Assembly (NCBI RefSeq): GCF_031846305.1
Contig: NZ_JAVRHY010000003.1
Span: forward strand, 1-64,000
Direction of reading: 5' to 3'
Source: Spectribacter acetivorans
Lineage (GTDB): Bacteria > Pseudomonadota > Gammaproteobacteria > Nevskiales > Salinisphaeraceae
Length of the DNA: 64,000 bases
The notes beneath the pieces were generated by a model. That model saw only the letters and a program-made list of their open reading frames with translations. It ran no database searches and had not been told where the DNA came from. Both the position numbers and the translations under genes were made by a program. Shown one piece after another: positions 33,851 to 43,498 of this stretch (positions are counted from its first letter, which is position 1; each line of letters starts with the position of its first letter).

Positions 33851-35125
33851 ATGCGCCAGATCATCATTTCCCTCACGGCGATGTTTGCCAGCCTGGCGCT
33901 GCTAATCGCCGGGAGTTCGCTGCTGGGCACACTGCTGTCGGTGCAGCTGGCCGAGACCGGCTTTTCCCCGATGGCGATCGGCCTGGTGCTGGTCTTCCAC
34001 TCGGTGGGCTTCGTGCTGGGTACGCGGGTGGCCACCCGGTTGATCCGGCGCGTGGGCCAGATCCGCTCGTTTGCCGCCTTCGCCGCGATCGGCTGCGCGG
34101 CAGCGCTGATCCATCCGCTGTACGTTAGCGGCTGGCTCTGGGCCTTGCTGCGGCTGTTCGTGGGGTTCTGCCACGCCGGGCTGATCATGGTGCTGGAGAG
34201 CTGGATTTCCGGTCGCGCCAGCGCCGCCACCCGCGGGGCCCTGCTGGGCATCTACCAGATCGTCTTCTTCTCGGCGGCCGCCGGGGGGCAGTATCTGGTG
34301 GGGTTCACCCCGGACGAGGTCTATCCCATGTTCAGCTTCGTGGCCATTCTGATGGTGCTGTCGCTGGTGCCGCTGGCCCTGACCCGTTCCGAGGCGCCGG
34401 TGATGGGCTCGGTCGACCGCCTGGGCTTCGTCGAACTCTGGCAGCTATCGCCGAGCGGCTGGCTGGGGGCGGTGGTGGCCGGGTTGCTGTCCAGCGCGTT
34501 CCTGACCCTGGGGCCGCTGTATGCCTCGGCCATCGGCATGGACGTAGCCGGCGTGGCCCGTTACATGATGTTCGCGGTGGTGGCTACCATGCTGTTGCAG
34601 TGGCCGCTGGGGCATCTGTCCGATCTGATGGACCGCCGCTTCGTGCTCGGGTTTCTGGCCGCGGCCGCGGGCATCGCGGCGGTGGCCGGCATGCTGTTCG
34701 GGCAGGACTACGGCTGGGCGCTCTACACCACCACCGCCATCGTGTTCGGCGTGGCCGGCTGTCTGTACCCGATCAGCCTGGCGATGATTACCGACAACAT
34801 GACCGAGGGCAATCCGGTGGCTGCCAGCGCCGGGTTGCTGTTCACGTTCGGGTTGGGCACCTGTCTCGGGCCCCTGCTGGGGGCCGGCTTGATGGAAGTG
34901 CTGGGGCCGGCCGGGCTGTTCGCATTCCTGGCCGCCGGCCTGCTGCTGCTGGCCGGATTCGTGGTGGTGCGCATGCGTTACACGCCGGCGCTGCCGATGG
35001 CGCAGCAGGGCCGCTTCGTCAACGTCGTGGCGTCCCAGACGGCGCCGCCCATACTCGAACTGGACCCGCGGACCGATGATTTCCGCGACAACAGCGAGAC
35101 CGCCGGAACCTACCAGGGGCCCTAG
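33851..35125 (+). CDS. MFS transporter (YcaD-like)
   Basis: The 424-residue protein has twelve predicted membrane segments and MFS features such as SVGFVLGTRVATRLIRRVGQIR (the motif-A loop between segments 2 and 3) and GFCHAGLIMVLESWISG in segment 5. The arrangement resembles the YcaD family, whose substrates are not known. It ends overlapping by four bases the convergent DUF4864 gene. Confidence 0.85.
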   Translation: MRQIIISLTAMFASLALLIAGSSLLGTLLSVQLAETGFSPMAIGLVLVFHSVGFVLGTRVATRLIRRVGQIRSFAAFAAIGCAAALIHPLYVSGWLWALLRLFVGFCHAGLIMVLESWISGRASAATRGALLGIYQIVFFSAAAGGQYLVGFTPDEVYPMFSFVAILMVLSLVPLALTRSEAPVMGSVDRLGFVELWQLSPSGWLGAVVAGLLSSAFLTLGPLYASAIGMDVAGVARYMMFAVVATMLLQWPLGHLSDLMDRRFVLGFLAAAAGIAAVAGMLFGQDYGWALYTTTAIVFGVAGCLYPISLAMITDNMTEGNPVAASAGLLFTFGLGTCLGPLLGAGLMEVLGPAGLFAFLAAGLLLLAGFVVVRMRYTPALPMAQQGRFVNVVASQTAPPILELDPRTDDFRDNSETAGTYQGP

Positions 35126-35583
35126 ATCATCTGCCCCTGATCCGCCGGCGGTGCCACCGGCATCACGCCGCCGGTCATCCAGCATTGCTCGCAATCGGCG
35201 GTCGAGCTGCGGACGAGCACGAATACATACGCCGACCGACCCCCGCCGGGCAGGTCGAGCACTACCCGGACCAATGCCTCGTCGCCGTCGGTCTCGGCAT
35301 CCAGAATGCGGGCCTTCCGGTGACGCAGCATGTCCTGGTAACCCTCATGGATCATGCGCGTGAAGGCGCTCAGGCCGCCGATGCTGGCCCGGTTATCCGG
35401 GGAGGCGAAGCGGTAGGCCCGCGCGATGCCGCTGTCGTCATCACCGTTGTCCCGTAGTGCGGCGAGCTGGCCTTCCACCACCTCGGTGGGTGTCAGATTG
35501 GGTGCCGGTTTTCCGGCCGGGGTGGCGATCGCGCCGGCGCTGGCGGCGAACAGGACGATTCCGATGAGTTGTCGAACGTGCAT
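35122..35583 (-). CDS. DUF4864 family exported protein
   Basis: The 153-residue product has a signal peptide (cut near AIA) and a compact domain with VVEGQLAALRDN, GIARAYRFASPDNRASIGGLSAFTRMI and a late VLVRSSTADCEQCWMTGGVMPV, the DUF4864 pattern (also likened to SnoaL/NTF2-like folds). Function unknown. It meets the MFS gene tail to tail. Confidence 0.78.
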   Translation of the reverse strand: MHVRQLIGIVLFAASAGAIATPAGKPAPNLTPTEVVEGQLAALRDNGDDDSGIARAYRFASPDNRASIGGLSAFTRMIHEGYQDMLRHRKARILDAETDGDEALVRVVLDLPGGGRSAYVFVLVRSSTADCEQCWMTGGVMPVAPPADQGQMI

Positions 35584-35698
35584 ACGTTTCCCCGTAACGG
35601 TGATGGCTTCCTGTCCGTGATACGCGCCGGGCCTTTTTTGCGACGCCGCATTGGCGTAGGCTTGCCGCCCGTATGTTTACGCAAAACAGGATATCCGG

Positions 35699-36472
35699 AT
35701 GACCAGATTCTTGACGCTGATTGTTTTTGGCCTGGTGCTGACCGCCTGTGGCCAGGATTCGGGTGACGACGCGGCCCCGGCCGGCGACGCCGAACCGCAG
35801 GCTGCCGAAAGCGCCACCGGTGAGTCTGACACGCTGTCGCTGGATACTGATCAGCAGAAGCGCAGCTATGCCCTGGGCATGGATATCGGCAAGTCGCTGT
35901 CCGATATGCCGGCCGAGCTCGAGCTGGATTATCTGACGGCCGGTCTGCGCGATCGGTTGCAGGACGGCGAGACGCAGCTGACCGAGCAGGAATCGCGCGA
36001 AACGCTGCAGACCTTCATGCAGGAACTGCAGGCCGCCCAGCAGCAGGAAAAGGCCGCCGAGGCCGAGGATAACCAGGCCGCGGGCGAAGCCTTCCTGGCC
36101 GAGAACAAGGACAAGGACGGGGTCACGGTCACCGACAGTGGCCTGCAGTACGAGGTGATCGAGGCCGGCGACGGCCCGTCGCCCGGGCCGGAGGACAGCG
36201 TGCGCGTCCACTACGAAGGCACGCTGATCGACGGTACCGTCTTCGACAGCTCGCGCGAGCGCGGCGAACCGGTCACCTTCCCGGTGAACGCGGTCATTCC
36301 GGGCTGGACCGAGGCGCTGCAGCTGATGAGCGAGGGTGCACGTTACCGTCTGTTCATCCCGGCCGACCTGGCCTATGGCCAGCAGGGAGCCGGCGCCAAC
36401 ATCGGGCCCAACGAGGCGCTGATCTTCGACGTCGAGCTGCTGGAAGTGCAGCCGGCCGAAAGCGACGAGTAA
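35699..36472 (+). CDS. FKBP-type peptidyl-prolyl isomerase lipoprotein (Mip/FkpA-like)
   Basis: The 257-residue protein has lipobox LTAC (Cys17), an acidic linker, an FKBP N-terminal dimerisation domain (about 48-130: KRSYALGMDIGKSLSDM) with a long helix, and a C-terminal FKBP domain (about 145-250: VRVHYEGTLIDGTVFDSS, VIPGWTEALQLM, YGQQGAGANIGPNEALIFDVEL). It helps fold periplasmic or outer-membrane proteins. A strong intrinsic terminator follows, so it is transcribed alone or ends its operon. Confidence 0.9.
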   Translation: MTRFLTLIVFGLVLTACGQDSGDDAAPAGDAEPQAAESATGESDTLSLDTDQQKRSYALGMDIGKSLSDMPAELELDYLTAGLRDRLQDGETQLTEQESRETLQTFMQELQAAQQQEKAAEAEDNQAAGEAFLAENKDKDGVTVTDSGLQYEVIEAGDGPSPGPEDSVRVHYEGTLIDGTVFDSSRERGEPVTFPVNAVIPGWTEALQLMSEGARYRLFIPADLAYGQQGAGANIGPNEALIFDVELLEVQPAESDE

Positions 36473-36496
36473 CCGCGCTTCGATGCGTCTTCTCGA

Positions 36497-36534
36497 GCCC
36501 GCCAACAGCCCCGACGCTGCTGGCGGGCTTTTTT
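36497..36534 (+). terminator. Intrinsic terminator after the FKBP gene
   Basis: A 13-bp stem (36497-36509 with 36516-36528, one mismatch) is followed by six T bases (36529-36534), 25 bases after the stop codon. Confidence 0.9.
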
Positions 36535-36643
36535 GTATCCGCATCCCGTGTTCGGTCGATCGCCTTTACCGGGCCGGGGCCATTGGCGACAATGCCCGCC
36601 TGGTCGGCCGGGGTGACGGATCAGCAGCAATCGGAAACCAGTC

Positions 36644-37810
36644 ATGAATCTGCATGAATACCAGGCGAAGGCGCTGTTCCAGCGCTTCGACATTCCCGCC
36701 GGCCAGGGCAGTGTGGCCCGCAGCGTCGGCGACGCCGAGCGGGTCGCCCGCGAACTCGGCGGCGACCGCTGGGTGGTGAAGGCCCAGGTCCACGCCGGCG
36801 GCCGCGGCAAGGCCGGCGGCGTGAAGATCTGCGACGGCATGGATGAACTGCGTGCAGCCGTCGAGGGCATGCTGGGCGAGACGCTTGTCACCAAGCAGAC
36901 CGGCGGCGACGGATTGCCGATCAATTCGGTCTACATCGAGGCCCCGGCGGCCATCGAACGGGAGCTGTACCTGTCGGTGCTGGTCGATCGCGCCAGCCGC
37001 CGGGTGGTGTTCATGGGCTCGGCCGCGGGCGGCATGGACATCGAGGAAGTGGCCGAGGCCACGCCCGAGCAGATCATGCATGTGGCGGTGGATCCGGCCG
37101 CCGGCCTGCAGGCCTACCAGGGTCGGCGGCTGGGATTCTTCCTGGGGCTGGACAAGAAACAGGTGGGCGAATTCTGCAAGCTGCTGGATCGCCTCTACCG
37201 GTTGTTCGTGGACCTCGATGCCAGTCTGGTCGAGATCAACCCCCTGATCGTCACCCGCGACGGTAATCTGGTGGCGCTGGATGCCAAGCTGAACCTGGAC
37301 GACAACGCGCTCTACCGCCATCCGGAACTGGCCGAGATGCGCGACGTCAGCCAGGAAGATGCGCGCGAGGCCGAAGCCGCCGAGCATGATCTGTCCTACA
37401 TCACGCTGGATGGTGACATCGGCTGCATGGTCAACGGCGCCGGTCTGGCCATGGGCACCATGGACCTGGTCAAGCTGCACGGCGGTGACCCCGCCAACTT
37501 CCTGGACGTGGGCGGCGCCGCCACCGCCGAGCGGGTGACCGAGGCGTTCAAGCTGATCCTGTCCGGTGACAGCGTCCGCGCGATCCTGGTCAACATCTTC
37601 GGCGGCATCGTGCGTTGCGACCTGATCGCCGAGGGCATCATCAAGGCGGTCAACGAAGTCGGCGTTTCGGTGCCGGTGGTGGTCCGGCTGGAGGGCACCA
37701 ACGCGGAGGAGGGCCGCCGGATGCTCCAGGACGCCGACATGGACCTGACCGCCGCGGACAATCTCACCGACGCGGCCCAGAAAGTGGTCGGCGCCGCCCG
37801 GGCCGCCTGA
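36644..37810 (+). CDS. sucC: Succinyl-CoA synthetase, beta subunit
   Basis: The 388-residue ATP-grasp protein starts MNLHEYQAKALFQRF and contains KAQVHAGGRGKAGGVK, the nucleotide-binding loop, LVEINPLIVT and VNIFGGIVRCDLIAEG. With SucD it makes ATP (or GTP) from succinyl-CoA in the TCA cycle. It lies about 110 bases after the terminator of the FKBP gene; sucAB are not nearby. Confidence 0.97.
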   Translation: MNLHEYQAKALFQRFDIPAGQGSVARSVGDAERVARELGGDRWVVKAQVHAGGRGKAGGVKICDGMDELRAAVEGMLGETLVTKQTGGDGLPINSVYIEAPAAIERELYLSVLVDRASRRVVFMGSAAGGMDIEEVAEATPEQIMHVAVDPAAGLQAYQGRRLGFFLGLDKKQVGEFCKLLDRLYRLFVDLDASLVEINPLIVTRDGNLVALDAKLNLDDNALYRHPELAEMRDVSQEDAREAEAAEHDLSYITLDGDIGCMVNGAGLAMGTMDLVKLHGGDPANFLDVGGAATAERVTEAFKLILSGDSVRAILVNIFGGIVRCDLIAEGIIKAVNEVGVSVPVVVRLEGTNAEEGRRMLQDADMDLTAADNLTDAAQKVVGAARAA

Positions 37811-37896
37811 TACGGCCCGCCGCATGCGCCTCGCCACCGGACGGCCGCCCGCGGGCTGAGTCGTCCTCCACGCCACCTACTTTTCGGACAACATCC

Positions 37897-38766
37897 ATGA
37901 GCATCCTCGTCGACAAGCAAACCCGTGTGATCTGCCAGGGCTTCACCGGCAAGCAGGGCAGTTTCCACTCCGAGCAGTGCCTGGCCTACGGCACCCGGCT
38001 GGTGGGCGGTGTCACCCCCGGACGGGGCGGCGAAAGCCATCTCGGGCTGCCGGTGTTCAACACCTGCCATGACGCGGTGGCCGAAACCGGCGCCGAGGCC
38101 ACCATGATCTACGTGCCGGCCGCCTTTGCCGCCGACGCGGTGCTGGAAGCCGCGGATGCCGGGGTGAAGGTGATCGTGTGCATTACCGAACACATTCCGG
38201 TACTCGACATGCTGCGGGTACGCGCCGCACTGGCCGACAGCGATGCCGTGCTGATCGGCCCCAACTGCCCGGGCGTGATCACGCCGGGCGAATGCAAGAT
38301 CGGCATCATGCCAGGCCAGATTCACCAGAAGGGCCGCATCGGCATCGTGTCCCGGTCGGGCACGCTGACCTACGAGGCCGTGCACCAGACCACGCTGGCC
38401 GGACTGGGGCAGTCCACGTGCGTGGGCATTGGCGGCGATCCGATCCAGGGTCTCGGGTTCATCGACTGCCTGGAACGCTTCGAGGCCGACCCGGACACCC
38501 ACGGCATGGTGATGGTGGGCGAGATCGGCGGCACCGCCGAGGAGGAGGCCGCCGAGTTCATCAAGGCCCATGTCACCAAGCCGGTGGTGGCCTACATCGC
38601 GGGCGTGACCGCTCCGCCCGGCAAGCGCATGGGCCATGCCGGCGCCATCATCAGCGGCGGCAAGGGCACCGCCGACGACAAGTTCGCGGCACTGGACGCG
38701 GCTGGCGTGGCCACCGTGCGGTCGCCGGCGGAGATCGGCGAGCGCATGGCGGAACTGCTGGACTGA
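37897..38766 (+). CDS. sucD: Succinyl-CoA synthetase, alpha subunit
   Basis: The 289-residue subunit starts MSILVDKQTRVICQGFTGKQG at the CoA-binding fold and includes GPNCPGVITPGECKIGIM and the phosphohistidine loop KRMGHAGAIISGGKGTA, where His is phosphorylated in the reaction. It follows sucC after 86 bases and is in all likelihood co-transcribed. Confidence 0.97.
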   Translation: MSILVDKQTRVICQGFTGKQGSFHSEQCLAYGTRLVGGVTPGRGGESHLGLPVFNTCHDAVAETGAEATMIYVPAAFAADAVLEAADAGVKVIVCITEHIPVLDMLRVRAALADSDAVLIGPNCPGVITPGECKIGIMPGQIHQKGRIGIVSRSGTLTYEAVHQTTLAGLGQSTCVGIGGDPIQGLGFIDCLERFEADPDTHGMVMVGEIGGTAEEEAAEFIKAHVTKPVVAYIAGVTAPPGKRMGHAGAIISGGKGTADDKFAALDAAGVATVRSPAEIGERMAELLD

Positions 38767-38827
38767 GCCGGCTGCCGCCACGTCTATCCAGCGCGAATCG
38801 CGCGTTGTCCCCCGGTCGCTCCCGCCC

Positions 38828-40444
38828 ATGACCCAGCCCTGCCGGATTGCCATGGCCCAGCTCAACCTGTGGGTTGGGGACATCGAAGGCAACGTGGACA
38901 AGATGGTGGCGGCGGTGGCCGAAGCCCGGGATCACCACCGCGCCGATCTGGTGGTGTTTCCGGAAATGGCGGTACTGGGCTACCCGCCGGATGACCTGCT
39001 GCTGCGCCAGGGACTGCCCGATGCCGTGGCCCGCGGGGTGGACCGGATTACCCGGGAGGTGCAGGGCATTACCGCGGTGGTGGGATATCCCGAGTTCACC
39101 GGCGATGCCATCTACAACGCCGCGCTGGTGATCACCGACGGGGTTCGCCGCGCCAACTATCGCAAGCAGTGCCTGCCCAACTATGGCGTGTTCGACGAGC
39201 GCCGCCATTACCAGCCCGGCGACGCCCCCTGTGTGGTCGAGGTGGCCGGGATACCGGTGGGCGTGACCATCTGCGAGGACATCTGGCAGCCCGAACCGGC
39301 GGCCGCGGCCCAGGCGGCGGGGGCCCGCGTGCTGGTCAATCTGAACGCGTCGCCGTTTTCCATGGGCAAGCAGGCCGAGCGGGAACGGGTGGTGGCTCGT
39401 CGTGCCCGCGATAACGCCCTGCCCATCGTCTATGTCAACTGTGTCGGTGGCCAGGACGAGCTGGTGTTCGACGGGCGCTCGATGGCGCTGGATGCTACCG
39501 GCCGGCTGCGGGCAAGCGCCCCGGCCTTCATCGAGGGCGTGTTCGCGCTGGAGGTCGACGGCGACGAACCCCGGGGCGAGATCGCGCCGGCGGATTCCGA
39601 TGAAGTATCGGTGGCTTACGACGCAGTGGTTCAGGCCACCCGCGACTACGTCGAGCGAAACGGGTTCGCTGGCGTGCTGGTGGGCCTGTCCGGCGGCATC
39701 GATTCGGCGCTGACCCTGGCGGTGGCGGGCGACGCCATTGGCGGCGACCGGGTGTGGGCGGTGGGCATGCCCTCGCGCTATACCGCAGAGGTTAGCAACA
39801 CCTATGCCGCCCGTCAGGCCGAGCGGCAGGGCGCCCGCTACGAAGAAGTACCGATCGAGCCGATCTTCGCCCGCTACCTGGAAACCCTCACGCCGCTGTT
39901 TGCCGACCGCGACCCGGACACCACCGAGGAGAATCTGCAGTCGCGCATTCGCGGCGGGCTGCTGATGGCGCTATCCAACAAGTTCAACTATCTGGTTCTG
40001 GCCACCGGCAACAAGAGCGAAATGGCAGTGGGCTATGCCACGCTCTACGGTGACATGTGCGGGGGGTTCGCACCGCTCAAGGACGTCTACAAGACCGACG
40101 TCTACCGCATGTCCCGTCTGCGCAACGCCCGCGGCGAGATCATCCCGACCGAGGTGATCGACCGGCCGCCCTCGGCCGAACTGCGCCCCGACCAGGCGGA
40201 TACCGATTCACTGCCGCCCTACGATCTGCTGGACCCGATCATCGAGGCGTACGTCGAACGGGGGCGGTCGGTGGCCGATATCGTCGCCCAGGGTTACGAC
40301 GAGACCGATGTGCGGCGGGTGGCACAACTGGTGCGACGTGCGGAGTACAAGCGCCGTCAGGCAGCACCGGGTCCGAAAGTGACCGACCGCGCATTCGGGC
40401 GCGATCGGCGCTATCCGATTACCGCGGTCTACGGGGACTTGTAG
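38828..40444 (+). CDS. nadE: Glutamine-dependent NAD+ synthetase
   Basis: The 538-residue enzyme has an N-terminal nitrilase-type glutaminase domain (CRIAMAQLNLWVGD, VVFPEMAVLGYPP with Glu, YRKQCLPNYGVFDE with Lys, VTICEDIW with Cys) and a C-terminal NAD synthetase with the PP-loop VGLSGGIDSAL. It turns deamido-NAD to NAD with ammonia channelled from glutamine. A start at the second Met (MAQLNLWVGD) is possible. The 3' end overlaps the convergent bamD gene by 16 bases. Confidence 0.95.
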   Translation: MTQPCRIAMAQLNLWVGDIEGNVDKMVAAVAEARDHHRADLVVFPEMAVLGYPPDDLLLRQGLPDAVARGVDRITREVQGITAVVGYPEFTGDAIYNAALVITDGVRRANYRKQCLPNYGVFDERRHYQPGDAPCVVEVAGIPVGVTICEDIWQPEPAAAAQAAGARVLVNLNASPFSMGKQAERERVVARRARDNALPIVYVNCVGGQDELVFDGRSMALDATGRLRASAPAFIEGVFALEVDGDEPRGEIAPADSDEVSVAYDAVVQATRDYVERNGFAGVLVGLSGGIDSALTLAVAGDAIGGDRVWAVGMPSRYTAEVSNTYAARQAERQGARYEEVPIEPIFARYLETLTPLFADRDPDTTEENLQSRIRGGLLMALSNKFNYLVLATGNKSEMAVGYATLYGDMCGGFAPLKDVYKTDVYRMSRLRNARGEIIPTEVIDRPPSAELRPDQADTDSLPPYDLLDPIIEAYVERGRSVADIVAQGYDETDVRRVAQLVRRAEYKRRQAAPGPKVTDRAFGRDRRYPITAVYGDL

Positions 40445-41376
40445 GCGGTACGGCCGCCGGCGGGCGGCGGCGCGGCCACTGACGACGGGGTGTCCGGCTG
40501 GTCGCCGGCAGTCGTCGGCGGCTGATCCAGCGGCGGCAGGTCGTAACGGGGCTCCAGGCCCTCCTGCTGCCGGTAGAACTCCCGGCGATGCACCAGGAAG
40601 CCGGGGTAGGACGCGGTCAGCACCGCCTGGGCGTTGAGTGCCAGTTCCTCCAGCCCCGCCTTGCGGTAGGCGTGTTCCATGATTTCGAGCGCCCGCGGGA
40701 TGGAATCGGTGCCCTGATAGCGCTCCACCACGAACTCGGCCCGGCGGCTGGCGGCGACATAGGCCCGCCGCTTCAGGTAGTACTCCGCAATCGACAGGCT
40801 GTGCGCGGCCAGCCGGTGACGGATGTTGATCATCCGCAGCTGGGCATCCTTGCGATAGACGCTGTCGGGATAGTTGCGGATCAGCAGGTTGAAATCGGTG
40901 AACGCCTGCCGGAGCTGGGTCGGGTCGCGCTTGTCCGGGTCCGCGCCGAGAACGGTTTCCGCCTCCACGCGATCGTAGTTGGTCGCACCGCGCAGGTAGT
41001 AGACATAGTCGATGGCCGGATGCCGCGGATGCTGCTTGATGAAGCGGTCAGCGGCGGCCAGGGCGGCGTCCGGCTGCTTGGCGGCCTTGTTCGCGTAGAT
41101 GGTCTCCAGCTGCGCCTGGATCGCGAATTCGGTGAACGGGAAGCGGGCCTGGATTTCCTCGTAGAGCTCCAGCGCCTTTTGCGGATCGTTGGAGTCCAGG
41201 AATCCGCGGGCCGTGTTGTACAGCGTTTCCGCATCGGCCCGGGCGACCGCCCGACCCTCGCCGCCGCCGACGATGTCGCGCGCCACCTGCAATTCATCAG
41301 CCCGGTCGGAGCTGGCGCAGCCGCCGAGGGTTGCCATGACGGCGGTCAACAGAACGAGGACGATGGAGGTTCGCAT
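40429..41376 (-). CDS. bamD: Outer-membrane assembly lipoprotein BamD
   Basis: The ATG at 41376 starts a 315-residue lipoprotein with lipobox LGGC (Cys20), followed by TPR-like repeats (AETLYNTARGFLDSNDPQKAL, FTEFAIQAQLETIYANKAAKQPDAALAAADRFI, HPAIDYVYYLRGATNYD). BamD is the essential lipoprotein of the BAM complex that inserts outer-membrane beta-barrels. The C-terminal tail of about 40 residues is Pro/Ala-rich and probably disordered. It is divergent from rluD, a common gammaproteobacterial arrangement. Confidence 0.93.
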   Translation of the reverse strand: MRTSIVLVLLTAVMATLGGCASSDRADELQVARDIVGGGEGRAVARADAETLYNTARGFLDSNDPQKALELYEEIQARFPFTEFAIQAQLETIYANKAAKQPDAALAAADRFIKQHPRHPAIDYVYYLRGATNYDRVEAETVLGADPDKRDPTQLRQAFTDFNLLIRNYPDSVYRKDAQLRMINIRHRLAAHSLSIAEYYLKRRAYVAASRRAEFVVERYQGTDSIPRALEIMEHAYRKAGLEELALNAQAVLTASYPGFLVHRREFYRQQEGLEPRYDLPPLDQPPTTAGDQPDTPSSVAAPPPAGGRTAYKSP

Positions 41377-41439
41377 GCTAATCTGACTTCGATCGCAGGC
41401 CGGCGACCGCGCTGGGAAATAACCGTCCGAGTATACCGA

Positions 41440-42420
41440 ATGATGTCCGACGCGAGTAATAGCGAGTGCCGCGAGTTCACCATTCCGGTGGAGCTGGCCG
41501 GTCAGCGCCTCGACAAGGTACTGGCGCAGCTTCTGAACGACTACTCGCGCAGCCGCCTGCAGGCCTGGCTGCGGACTGGCGCCATCCGCGTGAACGGGGA
41601 AACCGCGGTACCGCGTTCGGCAGTGCAGGGCGGCGAGCGCATCCAGGCCCGGCTGGAACCGGGCGAGCACGACACGGCGGTCGCACCGGAAGCGATACCC
41701 CTCGACATCCGGCACGAGGACGACAGCCTGCTGGTGGTCAACAAGCCCGCCGGCCTGGTGGTGCATCCCGGTGCCGGCAATCACGACGGCACCCTGCAGA
41801 ATGCACTGCTACATCATGATCCGCGTCTGGCCGAACTGCCCCGGGCCGGCATCGTCCATCGCCTGGACAAGGACACCAGTGGGTTGATGGTGGTGGCCCG
41901 GACCCTGCCGGCCCACAAGTATCTGGTGGACGCCCTGGGGGCGCGCGAGATCAAGCGCGAATACGAGGCCTTGGTGCAGGGCGTGCTGACGGCGGGAGGC
42001 TTGGTGGATGCGCCGATCGGCCGGCATCCGGTGGACCGCAAGCGCATGGACGTGCGCCCGGGGGCGCGGCCGTCGGTGACCCACTACCGGTTGCTGCAGC
42101 GTTTTCACGCCCATACCCACCTGCGGCTGCAGCTCGAATCCGGGCGCACGCATCAGATTCGCGTGCACATGCAGCATCTGCGACACCCGATTGTGGGCGA
42201 TCCGGTCTACGGCGGCCGCCCGGCGCCGCCCGCCGGAGCTACCGCGGGCCTGCGCGAGGTATTGACCGGCTTTCGTCGACAGGCCCTGCATGCCCGTCGT
42301 CTGGGGCTGACGCATCCGTCGAGTGGCGAGTTTCTGACCTGGCGGGCCGATCCCCCGGATGACCTGCGCCGCCTGCTGGCCGAGCTCGAGGCCGACCGGC
42401 TGGCGCGCGAGGCGGCATGA
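41440..42420 (+). CDS. rluD: 23S rRNA pseudouridine synthase RluD
   Basis: The 326-residue enzyme has an S4 RNA-binding domain (about 18-80: QRLDKVLAQLLNDYSRSRLQ) and the RluA-type catalytic motif GIVHRLDKDTSGLMVVAR (catalytic Asp in RLD). It modifies helix 69 of 23S rRNA. Two ATGs in a row start the gene (41440 and 41443). The next gene, pgeF, overlaps the stop by four bases. Confidence 0.94.
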   Translation: MMSDASNSECREFTIPVELAGQRLDKVLAQLLNDYSRSRLQAWLRTGAIRVNGETAVPRSAVQGGERIQARLEPGEHDTAVAPEAIPLDIRHEDDSLLVVNKPAGLVVHPGAGNHDGTLQNALLHHDPRLAELPRAGIVHRLDKDTSGLMVVARTLPAHKYLVDALGAREIKREYEALVQGVLTAGGLVDAPIGRHPVDRKRMDVRPGARPSVTHYRLLQRFHAHTHLRLQLESGRTHQIRVHMQHLRHPIVGDPVYGGRPAPPAGATAGLREVLTGFRRQALHARRLGLTHPSSGEFLTWRADPPDDLRRLLAELEADRLAREAA

Positions 42421-43154
42421 CCCGGGACGACTTCCTGCCGGCCGACTGGCCGGCCCCTGCCCGTGTGCGTGCCGGCACCAGCCTGCGTAGCGGCGGGGTC
42501 AGTCAGGGCCCCTGGCGCAGCCTCAATCTCGGGGGGCATACCAACGACGATCCCGCAGCGGTGGCGGAAAACCGGACCCGGCTCCGGGGCTGTCTGGAAT
42601 TGCCCGCCGAACCGGCCTGGCTGCAGCAGGTGCACGGTATCGACGTGGCTGATGCCGCGGCGGGTCCGGGTCAGACGGCGGATGCCGCGGTGGCTCGGGG
42701 CCCGGGCGCGGTCTGTGTGGTGCTCACCGCCGACTGCCTGCCGGTGCTGTTCTGCGATCGAGATGGCGAGCGGGTCGCGGCGGCCCACGCCGGCTGGCGG
42801 GGGCTGGCCGACGGGGTACTGGCGGCGACGGTGGCGGCGCTGGATGTGGACCCGGCATCGCTCATGGCCTGGCTGGGGCCGGCCATCGGCCCGGGTGCCT
42901 TCGAAGTGGGGCCCGAAGTGCGCGACGCTTTCCTGCAACGCGAGCCGACCCACGAGCTGGCGTTCCGTCCCGGCGCGACGGCCGGCAAGTACCTGGGAGA
43001 TCTGTACGCACTGGCCCGGGGTGAACTGGCCGCCGCCGGGGTGACGGCGGTGTTCGGGGGCGGGCTGTGCACCGTCTCCGATCCGGCGCGCTTCTATTCC
43101 TACCGACGGGACGGGGTGACCGGGCGGATGGCGAGCGTGATCTGGCTGGAATAG
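42417..43154 (+). CDS. pgeF: Multicopper-oxidase-like purine nucleosidase/peptidoglycan editing factor (YfiH family)
   Basis: The 245-residue protein has RVRAGTSLRSGGVSQGPWRSLNLG, LQQVHG, VVLTADCLPVLFCD and AAAHAGWRGLADGVL, the Zn-binding His/Cys motifs of the YfiH/PgeF family. Members hydrolyse purine nucleosides and keep L-serine out of peptidoglycan precursors. It is translationally coupled to rluD and ends two bases from the convergent DUF5615 gene. Confidence 0.92.
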   Translation: MTRDDFLPADWPAPARVRAGTSLRSGGVSQGPWRSLNLGGHTNDDPAAVAENRTRLRGCLELPAEPAWLQQVHGIDVADAAAGPGQTADAAVARGPGAVCVVLTADCLPVLFCDRDGERVAAAHAGWRGLADGVLAATVAALDVDPASLMAWLGPAIGPGAFEVGPEVRDAFLQREPTHELAFRPGATAGKYLGDLYALARGELAAAGVTAVFGGGLCTVSDPARFYSYRRDGVTGRMASVIWLE

Positions 43155-43156
43155 GG

Positions 43157-43498
43157 CTACTTCCGGTCGCTGATCTCCACCAGGGATTCGCCGGCATCAA
43201 GCAGTGCGAGGACCTGCGCCAGACTGTTCGCGAGTAGCGTCTGCAGATGGCGATTGGATGTATTGCCGCAGGTCAGCCAGATCACGGCGGGTGGCGGTCC
43301 GAACCGTTCCACCAGTCGCACGAAGTCATGGTCCTTGGTCATGACAACCGCATTCGCCGCCCGCGCAGCGTGGAAAATGGATTCGTCGTCCGCATCATGA
43401 AGCCCCAGCCGCGCAGCGGAAACGGCTTCAATATCGAATTGGCGGGCCAGCCAGGCGGCGAGATGGGGTGAGAGCTGTGCGTCAAGCCACAGCGTCAA
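43157..43498 (-). CDS. DUF5615 family PIN-like toxin
   Basis: The 113-residue protein has MTLWLDAQLSPHLAAWL, the acidic start of PIN-like domains, then LHDADDESIFHAARAANAVVMTKDHDFVRLV (the conserved Asp residues and KDxDF) and IWLTCGNTSN. DUF5615 proteins are predicted RNases acting as toxins with DUF433 partners. It overlaps the DUF433 gene by four bases. Activity is inferred from the family. Confidence 0.85.
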   Translation of the reverse strand: MTLWLDAQLSPHLAAWLARQFDIEAVSAARLGLHDADDESIFHAARAANAVVMTKDHDFVRLVERFGPPPAVIWLTCGNTSNRHLQTLLANSLAQVLALLDAGESLVEISDRK

